Shown: positions 9,051-18,197, counted from the first letter of the stretch. The stretch: 64,000 bases of DNA from Nisaea nitritireducens (GCF_014904795.1 NZ_JACZFS010000017.1:124001-188000), one strand, 5' to 3'. Notes: generated from the sequence alone by a model not told the origin. Numbers and translations: made by a program.

Positions 9051-9136
9051 GCTCTTGCTGGGGGCTCCAGTACTTGCCTTCCTCAAGCGTCACGCTTATT
9101 ATTCAAGAATAAACTTGATTAAAAAAGAGACGCGCT

Positions 9137-9601
9137 ATGATCGTTCCCATCAAAGGCCTGTACGAGGCCCATCTGACTGTCCGCGACCTGGACCGCTCGG
9201 TCGCCTTCTACCGGGATGTGCTCGGTCTGCCGCTGGCCCATGTGGTCAAGGACCGCAACGTCGCGTTCTTCTGGGTGCCGGCGCCGGAGACCGCGATGCT
9301 CGGGCTCTGGGGTGTCGGATCGGCGCCGATGGGGATGAAGCTGCACATTGCCTTCAATGTCGCGCTGGAAGATGTCGAGCGCTCGGTCGCGAGACTGAAA
9401 GCGGCGGGGCTGACGCCGACCAAGAACGGCGAGGAGCCGATTGACGAGCCGGTGGTGCTGAGCTGGATGCCCGCCGCCAGCGTCTATTTCGACGATCCGG
9501 ACGGGCATTCGCTGGAATTCATTTCGATGCTGCCGGAAGAACCACGGCCGATCCCGAGTTTCCTGCCGCTCTCGGAGTGGCGGGCGGGTGCGGGGTTGTG
9601 A
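9137..9601 (+). CDS. VOC (glyoxalase/bleomycin-resistance) superfamily protein
   Basis: A 154-residue single-domain protein built of two beta-alpha-beta-beta-beta modules. IKGLYEAHLTVRDLDRSVAFYRDVLGLPL is the canonical first strand with a metal-ligand His at the HLTV position; the second module ends YFDDPDGHSLEFISML, with the usual Glu ligand in LEF and a DPDG turn. It is therefore likely a metal-dependent lyase, isomerase or dioxygenase-type small enzyme; substrate unknown. It sits alone between two palindromic repeats. Confidence 0.85.
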   Translation: MIVPIKGLYEAHLTVRDLDRSVAFYRDVLGLPLAHVVKDRNVAFFWVPAPETAMLGLWGVGSAPMGMKLHIAFNVALEDVERSVARLKAAGLTPTKNGEEPIDEPVVLSWMPAASVYFDDPDGHSLEFISMLPEEPRPIPSFLPLSEWRAGAGL

Positions 9602-9623
9602 GCTGAGCCCAACCCTCCAAAAC

Positions 9624-9705
9624 CGTCATCCTCGCGAAAGCGGGGACCCAGGGATCATAGAGTGCCGCCCTTGTTCCCTGGGCCCCCACGTGCGTGGGGA
9701 TGACG
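9624..9705. repeat. Palindromic intergenic repeat (copy 2)
   Basis: It starts CGTCATCC and ends GGATGACG, with inner segments GGGACCCAGGG and CCCTGGGCCCCC that pair with each other. The ends match those of copy 1 at 8965-9050, but the core has diverged. It lies between the VOC gene and the convergent enoyl-CoA hydratase and may also act as a terminator for both. Confidence 0.7.
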
Positions 9706-9726
9706 ATGTTAACAGAGGCAGGTCCC

Positions 9727-10533
9727 CTATTTCCCCTTGAACACCGCCTTGCGCTTCTCGTTGAAAGCCCGCACGCCTTCCAGGCGGTCCTCGGTCGGAA
9801 CCATGCGGTTATAGGCCTCGATCTCGAAGGCATAGCCGCTTTTCAGGTCGAGCTGGGTCGACATGTCGATGGCCTTCTTCACCTGACGGGTGGAGATCGG
9901 CGCGTTGCCGGCGATCCGCTCCGCTGTCGCCAGCGCGTCCTCCAGCAGCTTGCCATCCTCGCAGAGCTTGTTGGCGAGGCCCCAGTCCATCGCATCATTG
10001 GCGCTGAAGGGGGTACCGGTCAGGATGATTTCCTTGGCCCGGCGGACGCCGACCGCGCGCGGCAGGTTCTGGGTACCGCCCGCGCCCGGCATGATGCCCA
10101 GGGTAACTTCGGTCAGCGCAAAACGGGCATTCGGCGCGCAATAGACAAAGTCGCAGCAGAGCGCGATTTCGAGGCCACCCGCAAAGGCGGCTCCGTTCAC
10201 GGCGCCGATCATCGGGACCGGGCAATCCATCATCGCCCGGACAGCCTGCTCGAACAGCGCATGCTGCGTCTGCCAGGCCTCGTCCGTCATGTTGTTGCGT
10301 TCTTTCAGATCACCGCCGGCGCAAAAAATCTTCTCGCCGCGCCCGGTGACGACGATGCAGCGAAGATCGCGCTGGTCGTGATAGAGCGCGGTGAAGAGGT
10401 CTCGGAGGTCGTAGCCCATCTGGGTGTTTAGTGCGTTGCCGCGCTCCGGCCGGTCCAGGGTCAGTAGCAGCACATGCTCGGACGGCGTCTCGAGGCTCAG
10501 GGTTTCGAACGGACCCGGAAGGGTGGCGGGCAT
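9727..10533 (-). CDS. Enoyl-CoA hydratase/isomerase family protein
   Basis: The protein has 268 residues, the usual crotonase length. LLTLDRPERGNALNTQM is the conserved N-terminal block; KIFCAGGDLKERN forms the first half of the CoA oxyanion hole and MIGAVNGAAFAGGLEIALCCDF the second. FALTEVTLGIMPGAGGTQ contains the Glu of the catalytic pair (TEV) and the GIMPGAGGTQ signature. Hydration of trans-2-enoyl-CoA in fatty-acid or amino-acid beta-oxidation is the likely reaction, although the crotonase fold includes other activities. No other beta-oxidation gene is adjacent. Confidence 0.88.
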   Translation of the reverse strand: MPATLPGPFETLSLETPSEHVLLLTLDRPERGNALNTQMGYDLRDLFTALYHDQRDLRCIVVTGRGEKIFCAGGDLKERNNMTDEAWQTQHALFEQAVRAMMDCPVPMIGAVNGAAFAGGLEIALCCDFVYCAPNARFALTEVTLGIMPGAGGTQNLPRAVGVRRAKEIILTGTPFSANDAMDWGLANKLCEDGKLLEDALATAERIAGNAPISTRQVKKAIDMSTQLDLKSGYAFEIEAYNRMVPTEDRLEGVRAFNEKRKAVFKGK

Positions 10534-10680
10534 CTTTATTCCTCCATGACTTTCTTAAGGCCGGTTGCGCGACCATTGGTGGCATAATCCCGTCCCGGCT
10601 GCTCCGGGACAAGTCCGCTCCCGGCATCTCACCCGATCCCGAACGGGAGTAAAAGGCGGTGCAGGCGTAAAACGTGCGGG

Positions 10681-11376
10681 CTAGCGTAATTCAGCCGGCA
10701 GGCTTTTCAGCAAGAGCTCCGTCGAGACCGCGAAATTCACCCCGATATCGGAGTCCGAGTCCTTTGTGAAGATCGCCGACAGCATTCCGACCAGCCTGCC
10801 TTCCAGATCGACCAGCGCCCCGCCGGAGGAGCCGGGATTGATCGAGGCGTCGGTCTGGATGAAATCCTCCGTGTGATTGAAACCGATGCCCGACCGCTTG
10901 TTGGCGGAGACCACGCCACAGGTGATGCCAATGCCAAGACCGAACGCGTTCGAGAGTGTGCAGACCGGCGCGCCGGTTTCCGGTCGGGCTTCGGCCAGCG
11001 TGATGGGAGAGGTCTGAAGATCGACAGTCAGGAAGGCGACATCCGTCTTCTGGTCGATGGCGAGGATGGTGGCCGGCAACCGGGTGCCGTCCGGCGCGCG
11101 GACATGCACCTCCGTCGCCTTGGAGACGACATGGGCCGCCGTTACCAGCAAGCCCGAACGCAGGATCGCGACACCCGTTCCCTCCGGCGCGGTGCCGGCC
11201 GGGGCACCGAAGCCCGGCTTCTGGTAGCCGGGCCAGGTCGGCTCCACCTCGAAGATCGATGGCGACGCAGCGGACCAGGCAAGCCGGGCGTCGGTCTGGG
11301 CCCGGGCGTCCGCCGCCATGAACAGTACCCCGGCAGCGAGACATGCTGCGGCAACCATTCGGCCAATGTCATTCAT
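10681..11376 (-). CDS. Secreted trypsin-like serine protease (S1 family, single domain)
   Basis: An N-terminal signal peptide (hydrophobic AAACLAAGVLFMAADARA, cleavage after the ARA) leads to a 205-residue chymotrypsin-fold domain with no PDZ module. The triad is visible: His in VTAAHVV, Asp in KTDVAFL, Ser in NPGSSGGALVD. The absence of PDZ separates it from DegP-type chaperone-proteases. It should act in the periplasm or outside; its substrate is unknown. It is monocistronic. Confidence 0.85.
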   Translation of the reverse strand: MNDIGRMVAAACLAAGVLFMAADARAQTDARLAWSAASPSIFEVEPTWPGYQKPGFGAPAGTAPEGTGVAILRSGLLVTAAHVVSKATEVHVRAPDGTRLPATILAIDQKTDVAFLTVDLQTSPITLAEARPETGAPVCTLSNAFGLGIGITCGVVSANKRSGIGFNHTEDFIQTDASINPGSSGGALVDLEGRLVGMLSAIFTKDSDSDIGVNFAVSTELLLKSLPAELR

Positions 11377-11552
11377 CCGGAGTGTCTCCCGCTGATCGTT
11401 CCCGCGCGTTTAACCCCGCACGTTTAACAGAGTATGCCATCGCCGCCTTCGCCATCGCCCGAAACTAAATTCGCAGTCTCGAAACCCGAAATGCAGATAC
11501 GCATTCCAAGCGTGCTAGAATAACCGGTCTCTGGCCGATCAAGGAGTACATC

Positions 11553-11786
11553 ATGAGCGACACACCGATGCCACTGATCCTCGACCTTGTGGAATGGGTC
11601 GCCGAGAAACCCCGCCCCTATGGCGAGGTCATGGATGCCTGGCGCACCTCCTGCCCCCGCCTCACCGTCTGGGAAGAAGCTGTCGATCAGGGCCTCGTCG
11701 TCCGGCGCTACGTCTCCGGCACCGGTGCCATCGTCGAGGCAAGCCAGAGCGGCAGGGACGCTCTCGTCAGTCACGGACGCGCCTGA
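11553..11786 (+). CDS. Small conserved-type hypothetical protein
   Basis: A 77-residue soluble protein behind a strong ribosome site (AAGGAG, 6 bp spacing). The sequence reads as one compact helical domain: LILDLVEWVAEKPRPYGEVM, then a Trp/Cys-containing turn (AWRTSCPRLTVWE) and a short basic strand. The shape resembles a minimal winged-helix fold, but no function can be assigned. It lies alone ahead of an AT-rich gap and btaA. Confidence 0.7.
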   Translation: MSDTPMPLILDLVEWVAEKPRPYGEVMDAWRTSCPRLTVWEEAVDQGLVVRRYVSGTGAIVEASQSGRDALVSHGRA

Positions 11787-12125
11787 CCTCCGATTCGAGT
11801 TGCCGTAAACCGGCCTCTCCGCGAGCGCGCCGGGTTGCCCAGTGACCAAGCGGGTACTGATTTTCTTGCTGGCGTTCCCGTATCAGATCACGCCAAGTTA
11901 TATTTCCATAAATATTCATTTTATCAAATTACTAGACATTTTTATTAATCTAGAAACTTAACTCTACTTGTCACTTTTATCGCGTGCGATCCTGACCTCA
12001 CAATCCCCACCTGTCCGCATGGCCGCAACAAAGCTGCAACACGAATCCCGTATGAGGGAGAGCGAAATATGGACCGGTCCGGCGGCGCTCGCACGGAACC
12101 GCGCCATCCGGGAGAGTGCGCCCCC
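11787..12125. other. Intergenic region upstream of btaA
   Basis: About 340 bp without a gene. It contains an AT-rich block (about 11900-11960), including a short inverted repeat CTAGA (11932-11936)/TCTAG (11949-11953), that stands out from the GC-rich surroundings and probably holds the btaA promoter. I looked for a PhoB-type direct repeat, since btaA homologues are phosphate-controlled in other alphaproteobacteria, and found no convincing match. Confidence 0.4.
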
Positions 12126-13340
12126 ATGACCGCCAACAGCCTCCTTACCGACGCAGTCATCAAGAACAAGCAATTGTCGAAGCGCGGCATCCTCGAGCGG
12201 ATGTTCACGATGGCCTTCAAGGGCTTCGTCTATCCGCAGATCTGGGAAGATCCCGAGGTCGATCTGGAAGCGCTGCAGCTCGACAAGGACAGCCGGATAT
12301 TCACCATCGCATCGGGCGGCTGCAACATCCTGAACTACCTGACGGAGCAGCCGGCGCATATTCAGGCGGTCGATCTCAATCCCGCCCATGTCGCCCTCAC
12401 CCGGCTGAAACTGACGGCGCTGGAACAGCTGCCGGACCACGAGACTTTCTTCCGCTTCTTCGGCCATGCGGACGAGCGGGAAAACAAGCGGGTCTATTTC
12501 CGCGATCTCGCCCCGCACCTCGATCCGGAGACGCGAGCCTACTGGAACAAACGCGGGCTGCGCGGACGGCGGATCGACATGTTCACCCGCAATGTCTACG
12601 AGTTCGGCCTGCTTGGCCGCTTCATCGGGCTGCTGCATTTCGTGGCCCGACTGCATGGCAAGAACCCGCGGCACATCCTCAGAGCGGAGACCATGGAGGA
12701 GCAGCGCACCCTGTTCGAGGACGTGATCGGCCCGGTCTTCGACAGCCGCATCGTCAAGGCGCTTTGCCGGATGCCGGTCTCCTTCTACGGGCTCGGCATT
12801 CCGCCGGCCCAGTTCGAGGCGCTTTCGGCCTCGGCGGGTGGCGACATGGCAGGGCTGATGCGCTCCCGCCTGGAGCGGCTGGCCTGCGATTTCTCGATCA
12901 ACGATAACTACTTCGCCTGGCAGGCCTTCGGACGCGGTTATGACCGTCAGCGGCGGCAGGCCATCCCGCGCTATCTGCGGGACAGCAACCATCAGGCCCT
13001 GAGGGACAACGCTTCGAAAGTCGATGTCGTGCAGGCCTCGATGACGGACTTCCTGGCTGACTGCGATGCCGAAAGCCGGGATCGCTATATCCTGCTGGAT
13101 GCTCAGGACTGGATGAACACGGAGCAGCTGACCGCTCTCTGGACCGAAATCCTGCGCACCTCGTCACCGGGCGCCCGGGTCATCTTCCGCACCGCCGGCG
13201 AAGAAAGCCCGCTGCCCGGACGCGTTCCGGCGGAAATTCTCGACCGCTGGGACTATCAGGCTGAACAGTCCCTCGACCTCGGCCGGCGCGACCGCTCGTC
13301 GATCTATGGAGGCTTCCATCTCTACATCCGCAGAGATTGA
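12126..13340 (+). CDS. btaA: BtaA: S-adenosylmethionine:diacylglycerol 3-amino-3-carboxypropyltransferase
   Basis: The start at 12126 (MTANSLL) follows GGGAGAG; an upstream in-frame ATG at 12069 lacks support. The protein (404 aa, DUF3419) has the BtaA order: FVYPQIWEDPEVDLEAL near residue 40, a Rossmann segment IFTIASGGCNILNYL with IQAVDLNPAHV (SAM site), and C-terminal DRYILLDAQDWM and ARVIFRTAGEES. It moves the aminocarboxypropyl group of SAM onto diacylglycerol, making diacylglycerylhomoserine, the first step of betaine-lipid (DGTS) synthesis. The methyltransferase btaB follows directly, completing the two-gene pathway. Confidence 0.92.
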   Translation: MTANSLLTDAVIKNKQLSKRGILERMFTMAFKGFVYPQIWEDPEVDLEALQLDKDSRIFTIASGGCNILNYLTEQPAHIQAVDLNPAHVALTRLKLTALEQLPDHETFFRFFGHADERENKRVYFRDLAPHLDPETRAYWNKRGLRGRRIDMFTRNVYEFGLLGRFIGLLHFVARLHGKNPRHILRAETMEEQRTLFEDVIGPVFDSRIVKALCRMPVSFYGLGIPPAQFEALSASAGGDMAGLMRSRLERLACDFSINDNYFAWQAFGRGYDRQRRQAIPRYLRDSNHQALRDNASKVDVVQASMTDFLADCDAESRDRYILLDAQDWMNTEQLTALWTEILRTSSPGARVIFRTAGEESPLPGRVPAEILDRWDYQAEQSLDLGRRDRSSIYGGFHLYIRRD

Positions 13341-13380
13341 TCATTCCGGGGACGATGGCCCCGAGGATGCCGGGGAGAAG

Positions 13381-14028
13381 ATGGACCGGATCTATCGGAT
13401 CCAGCGGCATTTCTACGACCTGACCCGGAAATACTATCTGCTGGGCCGGGACCGGCTGATCCGGGAGCTGGAGCCGCTTCCGGGTCAGAGCGTCTGCGAG
13501 ATCGGCTGCGGTACGGCGCGTAATCTGGTGAAAATGGCCCGGCGCTATCCGGACTGCCGGTATTTCGGCATCGACGCCTCGGCGGAGATGCTGGAAACGG
13601 CAGAGACGTCCCTCCGCCGCGCGGGCCTAGAGGCGAAAGTGCGGCTCGGGCTTGCCTATGCGGAACAGTTCGATCCGGAGGCAACCTTCGATGAGGCGGA
13701 CGGTTTCGACCACATCGTGTTTTCCTATTCGCTTTCCATGATCCCGCCCTGGCGGGACTCGCTGGAGCGGGCCGTCGCCCTGCTCAGGCCTGGCGGAACC
13801 CTGCATATCGTGGATTTCGGCGATCAGCGCGGCATGCCCGGTTGGTTCCGGCGACTGCTGTTCGCCTGGCTCTCCTGGTTCCATGTCGAGCATCGCCCCG
13901 GCATCCGCCTCTGGGTCGAGCGCCAGGCGAAGGCTGGAAATCTGACCGTCTCCACCACATCTCTCGCCGGGCACTATGCCGATCTCTTCAGGCTGCGGAA
14001 GCCCGAGACCAGAGATACCCAGGCGTAA
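13381..14028 (+). CDS. btaB: BtaB: diacylglycerylhomoserine N-methyltransferase
   Basis: The start at 13381 (MDRIYRIQRHFYDLTRKYYL) has GGGGAG just upstream and gives 215 aa, close to other BtaB proteins; an earlier ATG at 13306 would overlap btaA. SVCEIGCGTARNL is SAM motif I, YFGIDASAEML motif II, and HIVFSYSLSMIPPW with RPGGTLHIVDFGD complete the class I methyltransferase. It methylates the homoserine amino group three times to yield DGTS, a phosphorus-free membrane lipid that replaces phospholipids under phosphate limitation in related bacteria. It is cotranscribed with btaA (40-bp gap). Confidence 0.9.
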   Translation: MDRIYRIQRHFYDLTRKYYLLGRDRLIRELEPLPGQSVCEIGCGTARNLVKMARRYPDCRYFGIDASAEMLETAETSLRRAGLEAKVRLGLAYAEQFDPEATFDEADGFDHIVFSYSLSMIPPWRDSLERAVALLRPGGTLHIVDFGDQRGMPGWFRRLLFAWLSWFHVEHRPGIRLWVERQAKAGNLTVSTTSLAGHYADLFRLRKPETRDTQA

Positions 14029-14050
14029 AGTTCGCCGGAAAACAGGATTT

Positions 14051-14416
14051 CTAGGAGAGCATCCGCTCGACGGTAGTGATCAGGTTCGGCAGCTCGACCG
14101 GCTTCCGGATCGATTCATGAGCCCCGATCATACGCGCGTACTCAAGAACTTGAGAATTGCCCATCGACCCACCGGTGGACATGGCAATGATCTGAACTTC
14201 CGGATAGAGCGCGCGGATCTCCTTGATCGTCTCCATGCCTTCCTTGCCCGGCATGATGATATCGGAGATCACCATTTCGAAACGCGTGCGCAACATCAAC
14301 TCCAGCGCCTCGCTTCCCTCTTCCGCGGTTTCCACGTCATGGCCTCGTTCCCGAAGCACCACAGACAGCAGATCCCTTAGAGACTTGTCATCGTCCACGA
14401 CGAGAATTGCGGACAT
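14051..14416 (-). CDS. Single-domain response regulator (CheY-like receiver)
   Basis: The ATG at 14416 has a GGGGG ribosome site. The 121-residue protein is only a receiver domain: acidic pocket VVDDDKS, phospho-acceptor Asp in MVISDIIMPGKEG, the Ser/Thr switch in IIAMSTGG, and the conserved Lys in SIRKPVEL. With no output domain it acts by protein contact, like CheY or a stalk phospho-relay. No histidine kinase is adjacent; a PAS_5 protein lies next on the same strand, 110 bp upstream, so a functional link is possible but unproved. Confidence 0.88.
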   Translation of the reverse strand: MSAILVVDDDKSLRDLLSVVLRERGHDVETAEEGSEALELMLRTRFEMVISDIIMPGKEGMETIKEIRALYPEVQIIAMSTGGSMGNSQVLEYARMIGAHESIRKPVELPNLITTVERMLS

Positions 14417-14527
14417 CAGAACCCCCAAACGCCTCAGCGCTGGTCATTATTGAACAAACTATGGGCGAATATTAGCAAGAATTCGCGTCAGGGTTAACGC
14501 TTATCCACCATTCGGCAGAGAATAGGC

Positions 14528-15112
14528 TCAAACCGGTAAGGATTCCTCGACAACGGCACCCGTATCTAAAGTGACGTAGATATGCTTCTGGAATTCCGGC
14601 AAATAGCGCGCATCCGCGTTCTGCCTCGGAATGATCTCGGCAGTTGCACCGATGAGCCCGTGCACGGTCTGCCCATCGTCGGAAAGCGGCAGCAAGAACC
14701 GCTCGCCATGAATTGGATTGGATGTTTCCGCGTAGAGCCGTCCGTAGATGTACAGCACTGCCGGGAAATCGATGACATTGCGATAGTAGCGGTGAACCCG
14801 CGGGTAATAATCCGGGTCCGTATTGTCATCGAGATAGTGTTTGGAGAGTTTGTGGCCGAACCGTTTCGCCACTTTCTCGCCGGTCAACCTGTAGCGAAAC
14901 CGGTCCACGTCCCGTTCATAGTCGCAAAGCCAGACACTCGACAAAACCTGCGCCAGTTTTGATGGGTCGATCAGGTGCCTGCTCGGCCCCCGGTCCGCCC
15001 CCTTGATCGTGCGCCAGTGTTGCAGCAGGTTGCGCGTACTTTCCGTGCGCAACCTGGCCTCAATCTGGTCAAGCGCATCGCCAACTGGCGACCCAGAGTC
15101 TCCATAGGTCAT
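14528..15112 (-). CDS. PAS_5-type domain protein
   Basis: A 194-residue cytoplasmic protein made essentially of one PAS_5 domain: LLQHWRTIKGADRGPSRHLIDP leads, then VWLCDYERDVDRFRYRLTGEKV (core strands), a YYPRVHRYY helix region and GERFLLPLSDDGQTVHGLIG, the terminal strands. Members of this group in alphaproteobacteria usually lack any output domain and occur in many copies; this window has another at 29251 and a looser relative in the prophage at 30110. Small-molecule or redox sensing is a reasonable guess, but ligand and partner are unknown. Confidence 0.82.
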   Translation of the reverse strand: MTYGDSGSPVGDALDQIEARLRTESTRNLLQHWRTIKGADRGPSRHLIDPSKLAQVLSSVWLCDYERDVDRFRYRLTGEKVAKRFGHKLSKHYLDDNTDPDYYPRVHRYYRNVIDFPAVLYIYGRLYAETSNPIHGERFLLPLSDDGQTVHGLIGATAEIIPRQNADARYLPEFQKHIYVTLDTGAVVEESLPV

Positions 15113-15294
15113 TAATCAGACCGCCCCACCTGAACACGATAAAGCTATGGAACCCCACTCAAGGCTGCCACTTTCACCGCCGAATAATCTTGTCGGTCCT
15201 AGCACAAATCAACCCGGGCACACCATAAGGAGCACCAACTGGAGGCATATTTCACGATATGCGGCAGGGTTTCCGAACGACTTGAGAGGCTCGG

Positions 15295-16176
15295 TCAGCG
15301 CTCGAAGCTAATGCCGCACCAGTCTTCCCATAATTTCGCCAAAGCGGCGTAATCCTGATTACCCATTTCCTTCGACTCGGCAATCTCATAGGGCGTATGC
15401 GAGGCCAGCGTGGCGAATAACGGAACCCCAAGCTGCTGCGCGGTTTCGAGGGCCAGCACGGAATCCTTCCGCGCGTTGCTGACGGACATCCCGCCCTCGT
15501 AATTGCCGTCCTGCATCCGTTCCCCGATACGGTGGATCAACGGCCTCAGCAAACCTTCTTCCCTGTTCAGGATTTCGACCAGCGTATCCGTCGGAATATC
15601 GAGCTTCCGTGACATGGCGAAAGCCTCGATCAGGACCACCATGACCGCATGCATGACGCCGTTATTGACGACCTTTGTCCCCATCCCGGCTCCCACCGTA
15701 CCGAGATCGTGAATCCGGGTGGCGATACGGTCCAGGACCGGTTTTGCGGCTGCCTTGTTTGCGTCTGTCCCGCCAAGAAAAAACGTAATCTCTCCGGCAG
15801 CCATGCTGGCAACGCCGCCGGCGATCGCGGCATCGACAAAGCCCACGCCTGCGGTCTCCAGAAGTGCCGCCGATTTCTGTGCGGTATCCGGGGTCACCGT
15901 GCTGGTCTCGATGACAAGCTCCGGAAGGCTCGACCATGCGGCAATGGCACCGGCCACCGCCAGAGAAGCCTCCGGCTTGGGCAGAGACAGCAGCACGACC
16001 GGCGTGCGGCCATCAAGGCGCTCCAGGGCTTCCACCACCTCGATACCGGCATCCTGCGCCAGCTTGCAGCGTTCTTTCGAGCGGTCGTATCCCAAGACCG
16101 GACCGTGCTTCAGCAGCGCCGACGCCACCGCCAGGCCCGCGTTACCGAGCCCGACTATCCCTGTTGCTTCCGACAT
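15295..16176 (-). CDS. NAD(P)-dependent 3-hydroxyisobutyrate/beta-hydroxyacid dehydrogenase family
   Basis: The start at 16176 follows GGGGGA. The 293-residue protein opens with GIVGLGNAGLAVASALLKHG, a dinucleotide-binding motif close to the family GxGxMGxxMA, though Asn replaces the usual Met. FVDAAIAGGVASMAAGEITFFLGG is the substrate-binding block (DAPVSGG in classic members); GAGMGTKVVNN contains the catalytic Lys. The reaction is oxidation of a short 3-hydroxy acid or reduction of a semialdehyde; the altered motifs make the exact substrate uncertain. Confidence 0.82.
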   Translation of the reverse strand: MSEATGIVGLGNAGLAVASALLKHGPVLGYDRSKERCKLAQDAGIEVVEALERLDGRTPVVLLSLPKPEASLAVAGAIAAWSSLPELVIETSTVTPDTAQKSAALLETAGVGFVDAAIAGGVASMAAGEITFFLGGTDANKAAAKPVLDRIATRIHDLGTVGAGMGTKVVNNGVMHAVMVVLIEAFAMSRKLDIPTDTLVEILNREEGLLRPLIHRIGERMQDGNYEGGMSVSNARKDSVLALETAQQLGVPLFATLASHTPYEIAESKEMGNQDYAALAKLWEDWCGISFER

Positions 16177-16269
16177 CGTTTCCCCCATTTGTCGATTTTA
16201 CGATGAGGGTAGTCGAGCGACAGGACGATGGCGAGCGACCGAAAGGCCGTGAATCAGAACTTCAGAATT

Positions 16270-16743
16270 TCATTCGATAATCCGAGGCCAGTTCTGATCC
16301 GCTGATTGGATGTTCCCGGAGATATCCCGCTCCCACCGCGTCTGGATATCGGCATTATAATTCAGATAGAGCTTACCGTTGACGATCCGCCAATTCATCG
16401 GATCCCCCTTGGCAGTACTCCCTTGCGCGACGGCCCAGGCGCAATACCCTCCGTATTGCGGAGCATAGCGCTCTGGATCCTGCCGAAAAGCCTCGCGGTT
16501 TTCGGCTGATGCAAAGCGCCACTCCGCACCCATGTAATCGAGCGTGTAGTCGGCCTTTCCTTCAACCGGCCGCCCCTCAAGGAAGTAGGCGACGGGATCG
16601 TAGCCATTCACAGCAAGATTGGAGAGGAAGCCTGTATAGACAGGGTTCTCTCCCGCTTCGAGCGGTGCCGGGGTCAGAAACAAGGAGCCGGCCACAATCC
16701 CGGCGGCGACCAATCCGGAACGCAAAACCAGACTTACTGACAT
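16270..16743 (-). CDS. Exported YHS-domain protein
   Basis: GGAGGT sits seven bases before the ATG at 16743, deciding the start. A signal peptide (SLVLRSGLVAAGIVAGSLFL, cleavage near PLEAGE) is followed by AVNGYDPVAYFLEGRPVEGKADY and EWRFASAENREAFRQDPERYAPQYGGYCAWAVAQG, the YHS domain with its Tyr/His/Ser-type and Cys elements. YHS domains occur in metal-handling proteins and this periplasmic subclass is common in proteobacteria, but its exact role is not established. It is monocistronic. Confidence 0.85.
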   Translation of the reverse strand: MSVSLVLRSGLVAAGIVAGSLFLTPAPLEAGENPVYTGFLSNLAVNGYDPVAYFLEGRPVEGKADYTLDYMGAEWRFASAENREAFRQDPERYAPQYGGYCAWAVAQGSTAKGDPMNWRIVNGKLYLNYNADIQTRWERDISGNIQSADQNWPRIIE

Positions 16744-17042
16744 CAAGCACCTCCAATGCTGGATTTCCAATGCCGTCTGTTTTGCCACGATTACCGGCTC
16801 ACCGGCCTTCAAACCCAGATCACATTGCTGCGACATCCGACGCAGATGTCCAGTCGGCGATTGGCCAAGACATTACCGGCCGGCTGGCCGGCAAGATCGG
16901 GGGAGCGAAAAAGCTTTGAAATGCCTGCGCCAGCCCCTCTCTTCGAATATCGAGCCGCAAAGCTGAGCCGAGAGGAGCCGCGACCGCGCGCGGCTCCTCA
17001 CGTAAAGATCAGGGCGAAACGCCCAACGCTGCCATCAGGTTC

Positions 17043-18014
17043 CTAGCAGCCTGATGTACATTTTCCTGCACCGTCGAAGGCCATGACCTTGCCACTGAGT
17101 GGCAAATGCGCCGGGACCTTCAGCGCTTTGATGAAAGTGTCCGTCTTGGTGCCGGCGATGACCTTGCCGCCCTTGGTCCCGATCTCGTTCGCATGCGAGG
17201 GGATCACGGAAACCGGCTTGATCAGCTCGTTCACAACAAAAGCTGCCTCGGTCGGGCCTGTGGTGTAGGTATCGCCGATATTCATCACCACGAGTTCGGC
17301 ACCATACTGTTCACCGACCACTGTGCGCTGCTCCGCGGTTACGCCGGTGTCACCGGAAAGATAGGTCACCAGACCATTGCTGAAAGTCAGCACATACCCG
17401 GTCGGCGGGCCTGCATAGGCCGTCAGACCCGATGCGTTCAGCAATTTTCCGAGCTCTCCACCGATGAACGCGCCCGCCACACCGTTGGAATGCACAGCCG
17501 GGACGGTCGTGATGGTGACCCCGCCAACTTTACGGGACGCGCCGAAGCGGACGAGTTGGGATTTTTTCGGATCGCCGCCGAGCGCCTTCAGCTTGCTGGC
17601 GAAAAATCTCGGCATCTCGCTGCCGGTGACAATCAGCGCAGACTTGCCAAGGGCGATGTTCACACTGTTGGTGTTCGGCGCATCCACCTTCGTCATAGCC
17701 GGCGCACCACATTCCCCGGCATTAACCGCGTCGATATGGCGGTCCCCGACATGGTCGCCGTGCATATGGCTGACCAGCAAGGCATCCACTTTACCCAGAC
17801 GCGGGTCATCCACCCCGGCAACCGTGCGTCCTGCATCGTACAGAATGCGCGTGCCGTCCGGGTCCTCGAACATCATCGCACGGTCGAAACGGCAGAATTC
17901 GCCATCGTGACTGCCAAGCGGCGTTACGCTCACGGTCTGTGCTTCGGCTGCCCCTGTCGAGAAGGCCAGACTTCCAATTAGAGCAACTGCCAGTCCTACG
18001 GATCTCACAAGCAC
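17043..18014 (-). CDS. Exported metallo-beta-lactamase-fold hydrolase
   Basis: The GTG at 18014 is chosen because GGGAGGT lies just ahead and it begins a signal peptide (VGLAVALIGSLAFSTGAAEA). The mature domain has VDALLVSHMHGDHVGD, the HxHxDH zinc motif, followed by SGDTGVTAEQ and a later His in VIPSHANEIG, matching the second-metal ligands. The enzyme is therefore a periplasmic zinc hydrolase of the MBL fold. It lacks clear beta-lactamase features, so the substrate is open. It is divergent from a small membrane protein. Confidence 0.82.
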   Translation of the reverse strand: MLVRSVGLAVALIGSLAFSTGAAEAQTVSVTPLGSHDGEFCRFDRAMMFEDPDGTRILYDAGRTVAGVDDPRLGKVDALLVSHMHGDHVGDRHIDAVNAGECGAPAMTKVDAPNTNSVNIALGKSALIVTGSEMPRFFASKLKALGGDPKKSQLVRFGASRKVGGVTITTVPAVHSNGVAGAFIGGELGKLLNASGLTAYAGPPTGYVLTFSNGLVTYLSGDTGVTAEQRTVVGEQYGAELVVMNIGDTYTTGPTEAAFVVNELIKPVSVIPSHANEIGTKGGKVIAGTKTDTFIKALKVPAHLPLSGKVMAFDGAGKCTSGC

Positions 18015-18197
18015 TGTTACCTCCCTCGGGATATCATCTGAATCTGTGCTGCATTTCGGACCATCCGGACACGAAATGACACAAGGAGCATTCAACCATT
18101 CCTGACAGCATCCGGTACCGTGGTTTTCACGCACCGAAATGCGACCATCACAAGGTTGCCTCTGCAGAGGCGCGACCTATCTGGCTTTCGGAGAGCG

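Noticed and set aside
11787..12125. Possible Pho box upstream of btaA
   Set aside because: Segments such as TTGTCAC at about 11969 do not have a matching second half-site at the right spacing.
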